This document shows positions 43,005 to 52,183 of a stretch of 64,000 nucleotides of DNA, piece by piece. Source of the stretch: Egicoccus sp. AB-alg2 (lineage in GTDB: Bacteria > Actinomycetota > Nitriliruptoria > Nitriliruptorales > Nitriliruptoraceae); the NCBI RefSeq assembly GCF_041821065.1, contig NZ_JBGUAX010000004.1:248001-312000 (forward strand), written 5' to 3'. Under the pieces are notes generated by a model that saw only the letters and a list, made by a program, of their open reading frames with translations, did no database searches and was not told the origin of the DNA. The position numbers were made by a program, and so were the translations under genes. How positions within the stretch are numbered: position 1 is the first letter of the stretch; each line of letters starts with the position of its first letter.

Positions 43005-44954
43005 TCAGCCGGGGTTCGGGAGGGAGGCCTCCAGACGGGTCAGGATCGACCGTGGGACGGCCGCGGGCCGGCCGAGGAAGTAGCCCTGCCCACCCAGGCG
43101 CGGCGAGACGAGGTTCGGGTCGTGCGTGGCGTGGAAGCTGCGCAGGTCGCCCGCCGTCTCGATCCCCTCGGCGATCACCCAGCCGCCGGTGCGGGCCGCG
43201 AACATCCGCGCGGCCGCCAGGGTCGCGTCGGCGGCCGGATCGATGCCGCTGCGTCCGACCACGGCCCGATCGAGCTTGACGACGTCGAAGTCGATGTTGC
43301 CGAGCGCGCGCAGCCCGGCGTTGCCGGCCCCGAGGTCGTCCAGCGCCAGCAGGAATCCCGCCTCGCGCAGGCTCTTGAGCGCCCGGATGTCCTCCGCGCG
43401 GTCCAGGTCGGCCTGCTCGGTGACCTCGACGACGACCTCCGAGGCCTGCAGCCCGGCCGCCTCGACGTCCGCGACCAGGTCCGCCACGCGCAGGGTGCGC
43501 AGGCTCGCGGGATGCATGTTGAGGAACAGCAGCCCGTACCAGGCGCAGTCGGCGACCCGCTGCAGCACGGCTTCGCGTCCGAGGGCGTCCAGCAGCGGTG
43601 CGCAACCGAGCCGGTCGGCCAGCCGCAGGGCCTCCGAAGGACCGTCGAGCGGCGCGTCGACGGGCAGGCGCAGCAGCGCCTCGTGGCCGAGGACCCGCCC
43701 CTGCGCGAGGTCCCAGATCGGCTGGAAGACGACGCCGAAACCGTGGTCGCCCGTGAGCAGGTCCTGGGTCGCGGCAAGCTTGTCCGCCGTCACCGCCACG
43801 CCCTCGGCGATGCTGGCGAACAGCACGGTCTGCCGACGGCCCCGGCGCTTGGCCTCGTAGAGCGCGGCGTCGGCGCGCTCCCACAGTTCGTCGGGGTCGA
43901 CGGCGCCGCCGGTGGGTGCGGACGCCACCCCGATGCTCATGGTGACGTCGAGTTGCGCGACGGTGAACGCGGCCCGGGCCCGCTCGAGCACGCTGGCGGC
44001 CTGCTGCTCGTCGACGCCGGGCAGCAGCACGGCGAACTCGTCGCCGCCGATCCGGAAGGCCAGGTCGGTCTCGCGCAGGTGCTGAAAGCTGTCGGCCAAC
44101 TCCCGCAACACCCGGTCGCCGTGACGATGGCCGAGGCGGTCGTTGATGTACTTGAAGTCGTCGAGGTCGATCAGCGCGAGCGCCCACTGGTCCGGTTCGG
44201 GTGCCGCCAGCGCGGCGCGCAACGCGGGCGCGAACGGACGGCGGCCGAGCAACCCGGTCAGCGCGTCCGTGTCGGCCGACCGCTGGTCGCGCCGCTGGTC
44301 GCGCAACAGCCACCATCCACCCAAGGCGAACGACAGCGGCACCGCCACGCCGGCGACCACCAGCAGACCGGCGCCGTGCAGCCGGCGCAGGTCCGCCAGC
44401 AGCGTCTGCACCAGGTCGGAGGGCATGTCCACCGCGAGCACCATCGGACCGCCCGGCGCGCGCACCGGCACCAGGTGCTCGTGGACGATGCGCTCGTCGG
44501 CGCCGCGGCCGTCGCGGTCGACCCTCGCCGTCGCGCGACCGCTGCGGCGAACCTCGCGGATGGCAGCAGCGTCCGGCGCGTGGTCGACGCGCCCGACGCT
44601 GGCGATCACCGCACCGCCGGGCCCGTGGAGCGTGACGTGACGCGCGCCGCGCAGTCGCCTCACGTCGTCGAGGCGGTCCAAGAGGTCGGCCTGGGCGGTT
44701 CCGCTCTGGGCGTCGGGGCGCCGCAGCAGTTCCTCGACGCCGCGCACGCTGCGGGACAGTTCGGCGGTCGTCTGGGCGAGCACCCGTTGCTCGACGATGC
44801 GGCTGACGGCGAGGAACTCCACCACCCCCACGAGCAGCACGGCCGCGCCGATGGCGGCTGCCCAGCGCAACAGCATGGAACGAAAGGTGCGCGCGTCCGT
44901 CCGCCCGCGCTTCCGTCGCCCGTCGTGCGTCTGGGCAACCCGTGCCCGCGACAT
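43005..44954 (-). CDS. Membrane GGDEF-EAL protein (cyclic-di-GMP synthesis/degradation)
   Basis: A 649-residue membrane signalling protein. A helix near residues 30-52, an external sensor region of about 140 residues and a second helix near 195-215 precede the GGDEF domain. That domain has an intact RIGGDEF motif and an RxxD inhibitory site five residues upstream (RETDLAF). The EAL domain keeps HEALLRL, LNMHPASL, VEVTEQ, ALDDLGAGN, VVKLDR, IAEGIET and GQGYFLGRP, so both activities look intact. ATG 44954 gives a short cytoplasmic start before the first helix. Confidence 0.93.
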   Translation of the reverse strand: MSRARVAQTHDGRRKRGRTDARTFRSMLLRWAAAIGAAVLLVGVVEFLAVSRIVEQRVLAQTTAELSRSVRGVEELLRRPDAQSGTAQADLLDRLDDVRRLRGARHVTLHGPGGAVIASVGRVDHAPDAAAIREVRRSGRATARVDRDGRGADERIVHEHLVPVRAPGGPMVLAVDMPSDLVQTLLADLRRLHGAGLLVVAGVAVPLSFALGGWWLLRDQRRDQRSADTDALTGLLGRRPFAPALRAALAAPEPDQWALALIDLDDFKYINDRLGHRHGDRVLRELADSFQHLRETDLAFRIGGDEFAVLLPGVDEQQAASVLERARAAFTVAQLDVTMSIGVASAPTGGAVDPDELWERADAALYEAKRRGRRQTVLFASIAEGVAVTADKLAATQDLLTGDHGFGVVFQPIWDLAQGRVLGHEALLRLPVDAPLDGPSEALRLADRLGCAPLLDALGREAVLQRVADCAWYGLLFLNMHPASLRTLRVADLVADVEAAGLQASEVVVEVTEQADLDRAEDIRALKSLREAGFLLALDDLGAGNAGLRALGNIDFDVVKLDRAVVGRSGIDPAADATLAAARMFAARTGGWVIAEGIETAGDLRSFHATHDPNLVSPRLGGQGYFLGRPAAVPRSILTRLEASLPNPG

Positions 44955-45129
44955 ACCTGGCCCCTGTCCCCGGTCGCCCCCGTTCGCGACCGTCGCCCCG
45001 CCACGCCCGGTGGCAGCGCGACCGCCAACCGTACACGCCACGGCGGCGGCATGAGGACGGTTGCAGGATTTGCACCGTTGGCCCGGGAGGCGCTCGCCGG
45101 CCGCGCCGGCCGCGGGCACCTTTGCCGGC

Positions 45130-45309
45130 ATGAGGACACCTGCCGAACTCCCGATGACCGCGGCGACCGCCGGGGACCCGCTGCCCTGTCCGGTCGCCGA
45201 CGTCATGCGGCGGGTGCAGGCGCAACTGCGGGCGGGGGAGGCACCCTCGTTCGAGGCGCTGCTCGCCCTCGGCGAGCCCCGCTCGACGTCACGGCTGACG
45301 GCCGCCTGA
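45130..45309 (+). CDS. Small hypothetical protein
   Basis: A 59-residue reading frame, MRTPAELPMTAAT..., ending EPRSTSRLTAA. It contains the amphipathic segment PVADVMRRVQAQLRAGEAPSFEALLAL. It lies between the divergent GGDEF-EAL gene and the thiolase gene. No ribosome site of note is present. The coding call rests mainly on frame length and a plausible helix, so it may be spurious. Confidence 0.35.
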   Translation: MRTPAELPMTAATAGDPLPCPVADVMRRVQAQLRAGEAPSFEALLALGEPRSTSRLTAA

Positions 45310-45429
45310 GCCTGCCGAAGCAGGGTCCGCCCGTCCGGTCGGTTCGGCCGCGTCCCGCGTCGAGCCCTACCATGGCCCGCGACGCAGCGCCGTGCCGGCC
45401 ACGGCGTCGAAGAGTCGAGGGAGGGCGTC

Positions 45430-46617
45430 GTGAACGAGGTCGTCGTCGTCGGAGCTGCCCGCACCCCCGTCGGCAAGTTCGGTGGGTCGCTGGCGTCGCT
45501 GAGTGCGATGCAACTCGGCGGCCGCGCGATCGCCGGCGCGCTGACCAGCGGCGGGGTGCCGGCCGACCAGGTCGGCTACGTCGTGATGGGCCACGTGCTG
45601 CAGGCGGGCCAGGGTCAGATCACCTCGCGCCAGGCCGCCGTCGAGGGCGGGATCGCCATGGGCGTCGCCTCGGAGACCGTGAACAAGGTCTGCCTGTCGG
45701 GCATGACGGCCGTCGCCCGCGCACGTGATCTGATCCGCGTCGGGGACTTCGACCTCGTCGTCGCCGGCGGCATGGAGTCGATGTCGCGGGCGCCCTACGT
45801 GCTGGACAAGGCCCGGTTCGGGCTGCGGATGGGCGACGCCACGCTCACCGACGTGATGATGCACGACGGGCTGACCTGCGCCTTCGACGGGTGCGCGATG
45901 GGCCTGGCCACCGACAACCACCAGACCGCGAAGGGTCTCGGGATCACGCGCGAGCAGCAGGACGCGTGGGCCGCGCGCTCGCACGAGCGTGCCGCCCGTG
46001 CCTGGAAGGACGGGCTCTTCGACGACGAGGTCGTGCCGGTCGAGGTGCCCCAGCGCAAGGGCGACCCGTTGACCGTGCGCGAGGACGAAGGCATCCGCGA
46101 GGGCACCACGGCGGAGTCGCTGGCGGGTCTGCGCGCCGCCTTCACCAAGGACGGCACCATCACCGCCGGCAACGCCTCGCAGATCTCCGACGGCGCGGCG
46201 GCACTGGTCCTGGCCAGTCGCGCGAAGGCCGACGAACTCGGCCTGCCGGTGCTGGCCACCATCCGCTCGTGGGGCACGGTCGCCGGCCCGGACACCTCGC
46301 TGCACCTGCAACCCTCGGCCGCGATCCGCGACGCCGCCCGGCGCATCGACGCCGACCCGGCCGGCTTCGACCTCTACGAGATCAACGAGGCGTTCGCGTC
46401 GGTGGCCATCGCCTCCGGCGGCGACCTGGGACTCGACGAGGACAAGGTCAACGTCCACGGCGGCGGGATCGCGCTCGGGCACCCCATCGGCTGCTCCGGC
46501 GCCCGCATCACGGTCTCGCTCATCAACGCTCTGCGCCAGCGCGGCGGCGGCACCGGCGCGGCCGCGCTCTGCGGCGGCGGCGGCCAGGGCGATGCACTGA
46601 TCGTCTCGGTGGCGTAG
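45430..46617 (+). CDS. Acetyl-CoA C-acetyltransferase (thiolase)
   Basis: A 395-residue thiolase. NKVCLSGMTAVARA contains the acyl-accepting cysteine, YEINEAFAS follows, GGGIALGHPIGCSGARI has the catalytic histidine and second cysteine. Length and motifs match biosynthetic or degradative acetoacetyl-CoA thiolases. GTG 45430 follows GAGGGAGGG. It should work with the hydroxyacyl-CoA dehydrogenase and acyl-CoA dehydrogenases in this window; it is not part of a visible operon. Confidence 0.95.
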   Translation: MNEVVVVGAARTPVGKFGGSLASLSAMQLGGRAIAGALTSGGVPADQVGYVVMGHVLQAGQGQITSRQAAVEGGIAMGVASETVNKVCLSGMTAVARARDLIRVGDFDLVVAGGMESMSRAPYVLDKARFGLRMGDATLTDVMMHDGLTCAFDGCAMGLATDNHQTAKGLGITREQQDAWAARSHERAARAWKDGLFDDEVVPVEVPQRKGDPLTVREDEGIREGTTAESLAGLRAAFTKDGTITAGNASQISDGAAALVLASRAKADELGLPVLATIRSWGTVAGPDTSLHLQPSAAIRDAARRIDADPAGFDLYEINEAFASVAIASGGDLGLDEDKVNVHGGGIALGHPIGCSGARITVSLINALRQRGGGTGAAALCGGGGQGDALIVSVA

Positions 46618-46701
46618 CGCGCCTCCTGCGGGATGCGACCCCCGTCGCGAGGGGTCGGCCGGCTGCGGTCTCCGTCGTGGTCGCGGGACCGTTGCGCTGG
46701 G

Positions 46702-46730
46702 TTGAAAAAACCGAGCGCTCGCTCTTTACT
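46702..46730 (+). promoter_or_regulatory. Promoter with TetR-type palindrome
   Basis: TTGAAA (46702-46707) and TTTACT (46725-46730) are 17 bases apart. The spacer holds the perfect 10-bp palindrome CGAGCGCTCG (46712-46721), extendable to 14 bases with one mismatch. This is the classic position for autorepression by the TetR gene that follows. Confidence 0.65.
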
Positions 46731-46754
46731 TCTCCACGGGAGAGGGAGCGGCGC

Positions 46755-47357
46755 ATGGCACCGGCCAGGACCCAGGAGCAGCGGCGGGCCGCGACGCGGG
46801 CGAAGCTGCTCGCGGCGACGGCCGCGTGCCTGACCGAGCACGGCTACGTCGGGACGACGGTCGGGCGCGTCTGCAAGCGTGCGGGCGTGTCGTCGGGTGG
46901 CTTGTTCGCCCACTTCGACTCGAAGGCCGAGCTGCTCGCGGCCACCGCGGCCGAGATCCTGCGCCGCGCGCGTGAGGACGCCGCGGCCGACTTCCTGGCG
47001 CGGGACCACGGCGACCCGATCGCCGACGCCGTGGCGGTGGCCTGGCGGTTCTACCGCCGCCACGACCTGCGGGCCGCGCTCGAGCTGTTCGTCGCGGGCC
47101 GCACCGACCCGGAGCTCGCGGCCCATCTCGACGCCGTCGACGCCCCGCACCGCGAGCAGCTCGGCCACCTGGTCCGGCTGATGCTGCCGGCGCAGGCGGG
47201 GCACCCCGACTTCGACGACGTGGTGGAGCTCGTGCTCGCGACGATGTTCGGCCTCGCGCTGGACGTCGGGACGATCCGATCGGCCGAGCTGCGCGAGCGC
47301 GAGGTCGCACTGCTGACGGAGCTGGTCCGTCACCGTCTGGGAGGTACGGACGCATGA
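46755..47357 (+). CDS. TetR family transcriptional regulator
   Basis: A 200-residue TetR regulator. The N-terminal helix-turn-helix runs RRAATRAKLLAATAACLTEHGYVGTTVGRVCKRAGVSSGGLFAHFDSKAELLAA. The C-terminal ligand domain is helical. ATG 46755 has GGAGAGGGAG upstream. Its stop overlaps the start of the hydroxylase gene as ATGA, so regulator and enzyme form one operon, likely self-repressed through the palindrome in the promoter. Confidence 0.92.
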   Translation: MAPARTQEQRRAATRAKLLAATAACLTEHGYVGTTVGRVCKRAGVSSGGLFAHFDSKAELLAATAAEILRRAREDAAADFLARDHGDPIADAVAVAWRFYRRHDLRAALELFVAGRTDPELAAHLDAVDAPHREQLGHLVRLMLPAQAGHPDFDDVVELVLATMFGLALDVGTIRSAELREREVALLTELVRHRLGGTDA

Positions 47358-48265
47358 TGGAAGCGTTGCGCGGGTCGTTGGCGGAGGTGGTCGAGCTCGA
47401 CCTCATCACCCCGGCCATCCCGGTGTTCATCCTGCTGATGGTGCTCGAGGCGTACGTGCTGCACCGGGAGAAGCGCATCGACGACCTCGAGGAGCTGGCC
47501 GAGCAGGGCCGCCTGGTCGCCGGCTACGAGCTGCGCGACACGGTCGCGAGCCTGTCGATGGGCATCGGCAGCCTGGTCGTGCCGGTGGTCATCACCTCGC
47601 TGCTCGGACTGGGCGGCTACCTCCTGGTGTGGAACCTGACCCCGCTGGACCTCGGCTCGGGGTGGCTGGCCTGGACGGTCGCGCTGGCGGGCAAGGATCT
47701 CGGCTACTACGCCTTCCACCGGGCCAGCCACGAGAACCGGTTCCTGTGGGCGGCCCACGTCGTCCACCACTCGAGCCAGCGCTACAACCTGTCGACGGCG
47801 CTGCGCCAGAGCTGGACGCCACTGACGAGCTGGATCTTCTACGTCCCGCTCGTGCTGCTGGGCGTGAACCCGGCGATCCTGGTGATGAGCGGCGCCATCA
47901 ACCTGCTGTACCAGTTCTGGATCCACACGGAGGCGATCGACAAGCTGCCGCGCCCGATCGAGTACGTGTTCAACACGCCCAGCCACCACCGTGTCCACCA
48001 CGGCAGCAACCCGCAGTACCTCGACCGGAACTACGGCGGCATCCTCATCGTGTGGGACCGGTGGTTCGGCACCTTCGAACCCGAGGTGGAGCCGGTCCGC
48101 TACGGGCTGACGAAGAACATCGAGACCTACAACCCGTTGCGGATCGCCACCCACGAGTACGCCGCGATCTGGCGCGAGGCGCGGGCGGATGCGTCCTGGG
48201 GGGCGCGGCTCGGCCGCCTGTGGCACGGCCCCGGCTGGCAGCCCGAGGTCGCGGAGCGGGTGTGA
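47354..48265 (+). CDS. Sterol desaturase / fatty acid hydroxylase superfamily protein
   Basis: A 303-residue integral membrane di-iron protein. Several hydrophobic helices surround the histidine clusters HRASHE, HVVHHSSQ and HRVHHGSN, which supply the diiron ligands. WDRWFGTFEPE is a typical following motif. Family members hydroxylate or desaturate lipids or alkylglycerols using O2. The pattern is closest to the AGMO/TMEM195-like bacterial branch, though the substrate cannot be named. It is coupled to the TetR gene. Confidence 0.9.
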   Translation: MMEALRGSLAEVVELDLITPAIPVFILLMVLEAYVLHREKRIDDLEELAEQGRLVAGYELRDTVASLSMGIGSLVVPVVITSLLGLGGYLLVWNLTPLDLGSGWLAWTVALAGKDLGYYAFHRASHENRFLWAAHVVHHSSQRYNLSTALRQSWTPLTSWIFYVPLVLLGVNPAILVMSGAINLLYQFWIHTEAIDKLPRPIEYVFNTPSHHRVHHGSNPQYLDRNYGGILIVWDRWFGTFEPEVEPVRYGLTKNIETYNPLRIATHEYAAIWREARADASWGARLGRLWHGPGWQPEVAERV

Positions 48266-48318
48266 GCGCACTCGCGCAGTAGCCTCCCGGCCCACGACGA
48301 CACCGGGCGGTCGAGGCG

Positions 48319-49305
48319 TTGGCACAGACGGTCGAGGAACTGGTCGAAGGGCTCGGCCGCGGCGAGCGGCGGGCGCTTGCGCGGCTGCTCACCCTGGTCG
48401 AGGACGGCAGTCCCGAACGGCTCCGCGAGGTGGTCGCGAGCCTCTATCCGCGCACCGGCAACGCCCGGGTGATCGGCATCACGGGTTCCCCGGGCGTGGG
48501 CAAGTCCACGCTGACCAACGCGATCGCCACCGCGTTGCGGGGCCGCGACCGGTCGGTCGCGATCCTCGCGGTCGATCCTTCGTCGCCGTTCTCGGGCGGG
48601 GCGCTGCTGGGGGACCGGGTGCGGATGCAGGGCCACCACGCCGATCCCGACGTGTTCATCCGCTCGATGGCCTCGCGTGGGCACCTCGGCGGGCTGTCGT
48701 TCGCGACCCCCCAGGCGGTGCTGGTGCTGGACGCCGCCGGGTTCGACGACGTGATCGTGGAGACGGTCGGCGTCGGTCAGTCGGAGGTGGAGATCGCCGC
48801 GACGGCCGACACCACCGTCGTCGCCCTCGCACCCGGCATGGGCGACGGCATCCAGGCGGCCAAGGCCGGGATCCTCGAGGTGGCCGACGTCTTCGTGATC
48901 AACAAGGCCGACGCGTCCGGCGCGGGCAAGCTCGAGTCGGAACTGCGCGGCATGCTGGAGATGGGCCACGCGCTGGAGGATCCGGCCGGCCCCAGCCCCT
49001 GGTGGCCGCCGATCGTGCGCACGGTCGCGGTCCGTGGCGAGGGGATCGGCGACGTCGTCGAGGCCTTCGGTACCCACGCCGACTGGTTGGAGGACACCGG
49101 CCGGGGCCGCCAGCGGCGCCGCGACCGGGCGCTGCACCTCATCCGCGAGATCGCGCTCGAGCAGGTGCGGCTGCGCTTCGCGCGGCTCGACCGCGGCGAC
49201 GACCCGCTCCTGGACAAGCTCGCCGAGCAGGTGGCCGACCGCGAGGTGGACCCCTACACGGCGGCCGACGACCTGCTCGACGCACTCGAGGGGGGTGAAG
49301 CATGA
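48319..49305 (+). CDS. meaB: MeaB-type GTPase, B12-mutase chaperone (methylmalonyl-CoA mutase-associated)
   Basis: A 328-residue G3E GTPase. GITGSPGVGKSTLTNAI is Walker A, VDPSSPFSGGALLGDRVRMQ a metal and switch region, and VINKAD the guanine motif. MeaB proteins load and protect the adenosylcobalamin of acyl-CoA mutases. The start is TTG at 48319; the encoded AQTVEELVEGLGRGERRAL matches the usual N-terminus, but GAGG is only two bases before it. It is coupled to a small SnoaL-like gene. An isobutyryl-type mutase large subunit lies 6.6 kb away. Confidence 0.9.
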   Translation: MAQTVEELVEGLGRGERRALARLLTLVEDGSPERLREVVASLYPRTGNARVIGITGSPGVGKSTLTNAIATALRGRDRSVAILAVDPSSPFSGGALLGDRVRMQGHHADPDVFIRSMASRGHLGGLSFATPQAVLVLDAAGFDDVIVETVGVGQSEVEIAATADTTVVALAPGMGDGIQAAKAGILEVADVFVINKADASGAGKLESELRGMLEMGHALEDPAGPSPWWPPIVRTVAVRGEGIGDVVEAFGTHADWLEDTGRGRQRRRDRALHLIREIALEQVRLRFARLDRGDDPLLDKLAEQVADREVDPYTAADDLLDALEGGEA

Positions 49306-49655
49306 GCCTGCAGGACGAGCTGCTGGACCAGGAACGCGCCTTCTGGGGGGCCGGTGGCGACGCCGACTTCTACCGTGAGCACTTCGCCGACGACGGCCAC
49401 TGCGTGTTCGCCGTCGGCATCCTCGACAAGGACGCCGTGCTGCAGGCCATCGCCGCCGGGGCGCCGTGGACCGACCTCCAGGTCGACGAGGTGTCGGTCG
49501 CGCCGATCGGGGACGACGCGGCCGCGATCGCGTACCGCGCCAGCGCCCTGCCCGAGGGCGGCGACGTGCGCTACGAGACCTACGTCAGCAGCGTCTACGT
49601 CCGCCGCGACGGCCGTTGGCAGCTGTTCCTGCACCAGCACGTCCCGCCGGCCTGA
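49302..49655 (+). CDS. DUF4440/SnoaL-like (NTF2-fold) protein
   Basis: A 117-residue protein with LLDQERAFWGAGGDADFYREHFADDGHCVF, then a compact beta-rich remainder ending VYVRRDGRWQLFLHQHVP. The layout is that of NTF2-like DUF4440 proteins, a group with varied or unknown roles. Its ATG overlaps the MeaB stop as ATGA. No catalytic residues can be assigned. Confidence 0.8.
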   Translation: MSLQDELLDQERAFWGAGGDADFYREHFADDGHCVFAVGILDKDAVLQAIAAGAPWTDLQVDEVSVAPIGDDAAAIAYRASALPEGGDVRYETYVSSVYVRRDGRWQLFLHQHVPPA

Positions 49656-49676
49656 CCCACGCGCCCACGGGCTCGG

Positions 49677-50396
49677 TCACACCGCCCGCCGCAGCAGGCG
49701 TCGGGTCGCCAGCCATCCCAGCACGACCAGTTGCGCGCAGCCGACGAACAGCAGCGGCCAGAGCGATCGCCCGTCCGCGGACGCCAGCAGCGTCCACACC
49801 GGGAACGCCGTGGGCAGCACCCCGAACGGCCACACCAGCGTGCCCGGCAGCGCGACCGCCAGCACGGGCAGCGCCAGCGGGAGGGTGAGCGCCTTCGTCA
49901 CGGCGATGCCCTCGAGGCGGTCGCCGGCCAGTGAGCCGACCAGCAGCGCCACGACCTCCGAACAGCCGGCCGCCAGCACGCCCGTGACCAGCACCCCGGC
50001 GACCGCCACGCCGCCGTGGAGGAGCAGGGCGAGCACCGTCACCACGCCCCCGATCGCGGCTGTCCAGGCGCCGCGGACGACGAGGTAGGTCCGCAGTCCC
50101 GCCGGTGACACCGCGACCGCCGGCAGCACGCCGCTCTCGCGGTCCTCGAGCAGCAGCAGCCCGGCCATCGTGCCGGCGAACAGCGGCAGCGCGACCGCGG
50201 CGATGAAGGCCATCACGGCTGGCCGGTAGGGGCGCAGGTCGAGGTCGTAGGCGCCGGCCAGCCACCCTTCGACCAACGGGACGCCGACGACCAGCGCACC
50301 GATCATCGCGACCGGCGCGAGCAGCAGCAGACGCAACATCGGGTCGCGGCCCAGCGCCCGCAGGTCCGCGGCGGCGAACGCCGTCGTCGCGCCCAC
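49677..50396 (-). CDS. ABC-2 type transporter permease subunit
   Basis: A 239-residue membrane protein with about six hydrophobic segments (for example LLLLAPVAMIGALVVGVPLV and VMAFIAAVALPLFAGTMAGLLLL) and the ABC-2-like motif LLEDRESGVLPAVAVSPAG. It is preceded without a gap by a second, similar membrane gene and an ATPase. The three should form one exporter. GTG 50396 directly follows the upstream stop. Confidence 0.82.
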   Translation of the reverse strand: MGATTAFAAADLRALGRDPMLRLLLLAPVAMIGALVVGVPLVEGWLAGAYDLDLRPYRPAVMAFIAAVALPLFAGTMAGLLLLEDRESGVLPAVAVSPAGLRTYLVVRGAWTAAIGGVVTVLALLLHGGVAVAGVLVTGVLAAGCSEVVALLVGSLAGDRLEGIAVTKALTLPLALPVLAVALPGTLVWPFGVLPTAFPVWTLLASADGRSLWPLLFVGCAQLVVLGWLATRRLLRRAV

Positions 50397-51107
50397 CTAG
50401 AGCCTCCCCGCCCGCAGCAGGTCACGGGAGACCCGCACGACGGCGAGACGCCCGAGCACGACCGACGTGACGACGGCGCCCAATACGGCCGCGACCGTCG
50501 CCGTGGGCGAGGGCAGCGGCCCGCCGACCCCGGCCCGCAGCAGCAGGTAGGGGCCGTGGGTCGGGCTCAGCCACCCGCTCCACGACGGCAACCATCCGGC
50601 GGTCACCACCAGGGGGAGCGCCGCGGGCAGCAGCGGGCCCTGCAGGCCGAACAGGTAGCCGGTGACCGTCGCGGCGCGCGCCACGACGACCAACGCGAAC
50701 AGCAGCACCGGCACCGACAGCAGCAGCACGCCCGCGAGCAGGGCGGCCCAGCGCACCGTGCCCGGGCGCGCCACCACCACGATGACCGCGGTGGCGGCGA
50801 GCGCCAGCACGGTCAGCGAGGCGACCTTCGACGCCACGTACGTCGCCGGCCGCACGGGTGCGACGGCCAGCGCCTCCAGGCTGCCCTGCCGCCGTTCGAT
50901 GAGCACCATGCCGCCGAGGAACAGCAGGCCGACGATGGCGGCGTCGAGGTACAGAGCCGGTGCGGCGAGGTCGGCCCGGATCGTCGGAGGCAGCGCCGCC
51001 AGCAGCCCGGCCCAGGTGGCGGTGACGACCGCGACGGCTGCGACGACGCCGTGGCGGGCGAGCAGCGTGGCGTCCAGGCGCAGCAGCGGTACGAGCGTGC
51101 CCGTCAC
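50397..51107 (-). CDS. ABC-2 type transporter permease subunit
   Basis: A 236-residue membrane protein with six or so hydrophobic stretches and the cytoplasmic loop ERRQGSLEALAVAPVRPATYVASKV, typical of ABC-2 exporters. GTG 51107 overlaps the ATPase stop as GTGA. It pairs with the following permease gene as the membrane part of one exporter. The substrate is unknown. Confidence 0.83.
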   Translation of the reverse strand: MTGTLVPLLRLDATLLARHGVVAAVAVVTATWAGLLAALPPTIRADLAAPALYLDAAIVGLLFLGGMVLIERRQGSLEALAVAPVRPATYVASKVASLTVLALAATAVIVVVARPGTVRWAALLAGVLLLSVPVLLFALVVVARAATVTGYLFGLQGPLLPAALPLVVTAGWLPSWSGWLSPTHGPYLLLRAGVGGPLPSPTATVAAVLGAVVTSVVLGRLAVVRVSRDLLRAGRL

Positions 51108-52063
51108 GGCCGCGCCCCTCCTTCCGGCGCGGCCGGCGGCCGCGGTGCCGTCTCCGGGGCGGCGTCGAGCTGCTCGCCCGTGAGGCGGACGAACAGGTCC
51201 GCCAGCGACGGCTCGGTGGTGTGGACGGTGGCGACGTCCGGCCGTCGCAGCAGGGCCAGGAACGCGGGATCGTCCCCCGCCCCGGCCAGCGGTCGGGCGA
51301 GACGGTCGCCGCGGGCGGTGGTGACCACGATCGAGCGGTCACCGGCGGCCAGCGCGAGTTCGTGCGGCGGCCCGTGGGCCACGAGCCGTCCGTGGGCCAG
51401 CAGCGCCACCCGGTCCGACAGGGCCGTGGCCAGGTCCATGTCGTGCGTGGTCAGCAGGACCGCCGCGCCGCGGTCGCGCTCGGCGGCGACGACCTCGCGG
51501 ACGAGCGCCGCCGAGGCGGGGTCCAGCCCGCCGGTGGGCTCGTCGAGGAACAACACCTCGGGGCGGTGCAGCAGGGCCCGGGCGAGATCGAGACGCACCC
51601 GCATCCCCTTCGAGAACGACGTCACGCGCTGGTCGGCGGCGTCGGCGAGGCCGAGCCGACCGAGCACCTCCACGGGGTCGCGGGCGTCGCCGCGGCCGCC
51701 GAGCGCGGCGAAGAACGCCAGCTGCTCGCGTGCGGTGAGCTTCGGGAACAGGGCCGGCTGCTCGAACGACACGCCGATGCGGATCCGGTCGGCGGGGCGC
51801 AGCCGGGTGGGCTCGACACCGAGCACCTCGCGACGTCCCGTTCCGCCGCGCAACCGCCCGGTCAGGAGCTGTTGGGTCGTGGACTTGCCGGCGCCCGACG
51901 GGCCGAGGAAGCCCAGGATCTCGCCCGGCGCGACCGTGAACGACAGCCCCTCGACGGCCGGCTGACGGGCGCGCGGGTAGGTGAAGCCCAGCGCCTCCAC
52001 CACGATCGCCGGCGCGCCGGTGGCGGACGGGGTCGTCACGGTGGTGGCCTCGGCGGCGGACAT
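51104..52063 (-). CDS. ABC transporter ATP-binding protein (exporter type)
   Basis: A 319-residue ABC ATPase with Walker A GPSGAGKST, Q-loop FEQP, signature FSKGM, Walker B VLFLDEPTGGLDPAS and H-loop LLTTHD. The C-terminal 80 residues contain the extra region usual in drug or antibiotic-type ABC-2 exporters. ATG 52063 is in frame but lacks a good ribosome site; an upstream ATG at 52126 is less likely. It diverges from a TetR gene that may repress it. Confidence 0.87.
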   Translation of the reverse strand: MSAAEATTVTTPSATGAPAIVVEALGFTYPRARQPAVEGLSFTVAPGEILGFLGPSGAGKSTTQQLLTGRLRGGTGRREVLGVEPTRLRPADRIRIGVSFEQPALFPKLTAREQLAFFAALGGRGDARDPVEVLGRLGLADAADQRVTSFSKGMRVRLDLARALLHRPEVLFLDEPTGGLDPASAALVREVVAAERDRGAAVLLTTHDMDLATALSDRVALLAHGRLVAHGPPHELALAAGDRSIVVTTARGDRLARPLAGAGDDPAFLALLRRPDVATVHTTEPSLADLFVRLTGEQLDAAPETAPRPPAAPEGGARP

Positions 52064-52148
52064 TGGCGGCTCGGCGGGGGACGGGAACGTGCCACGGCGG
52101 CAACGTCGGGAGGCGACGACCGGCACCGTCGCACGGCATGGCAGTCAG

Positions 52149-52183
52149 TGTCAAGTGGCATTCTGTGACAGCGATGCTAGGGT
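52149..52183 (+). promoter_or_regulatory. TetR gene promoter with TGTCA-N12-TGACA dyad
   Basis: TAGGGT at 52178-52183 ends six bases before the TetR ATG, so the transcript is probably leaderless. GTGGCA (52155-52160) is a possible -35 with 17-base spacing. TGTCA (52149-52153) and TGACA (52166-52170) form an inverted repeat within this promoter, a plausible site for the TetR protein. Confidence 0.45.
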
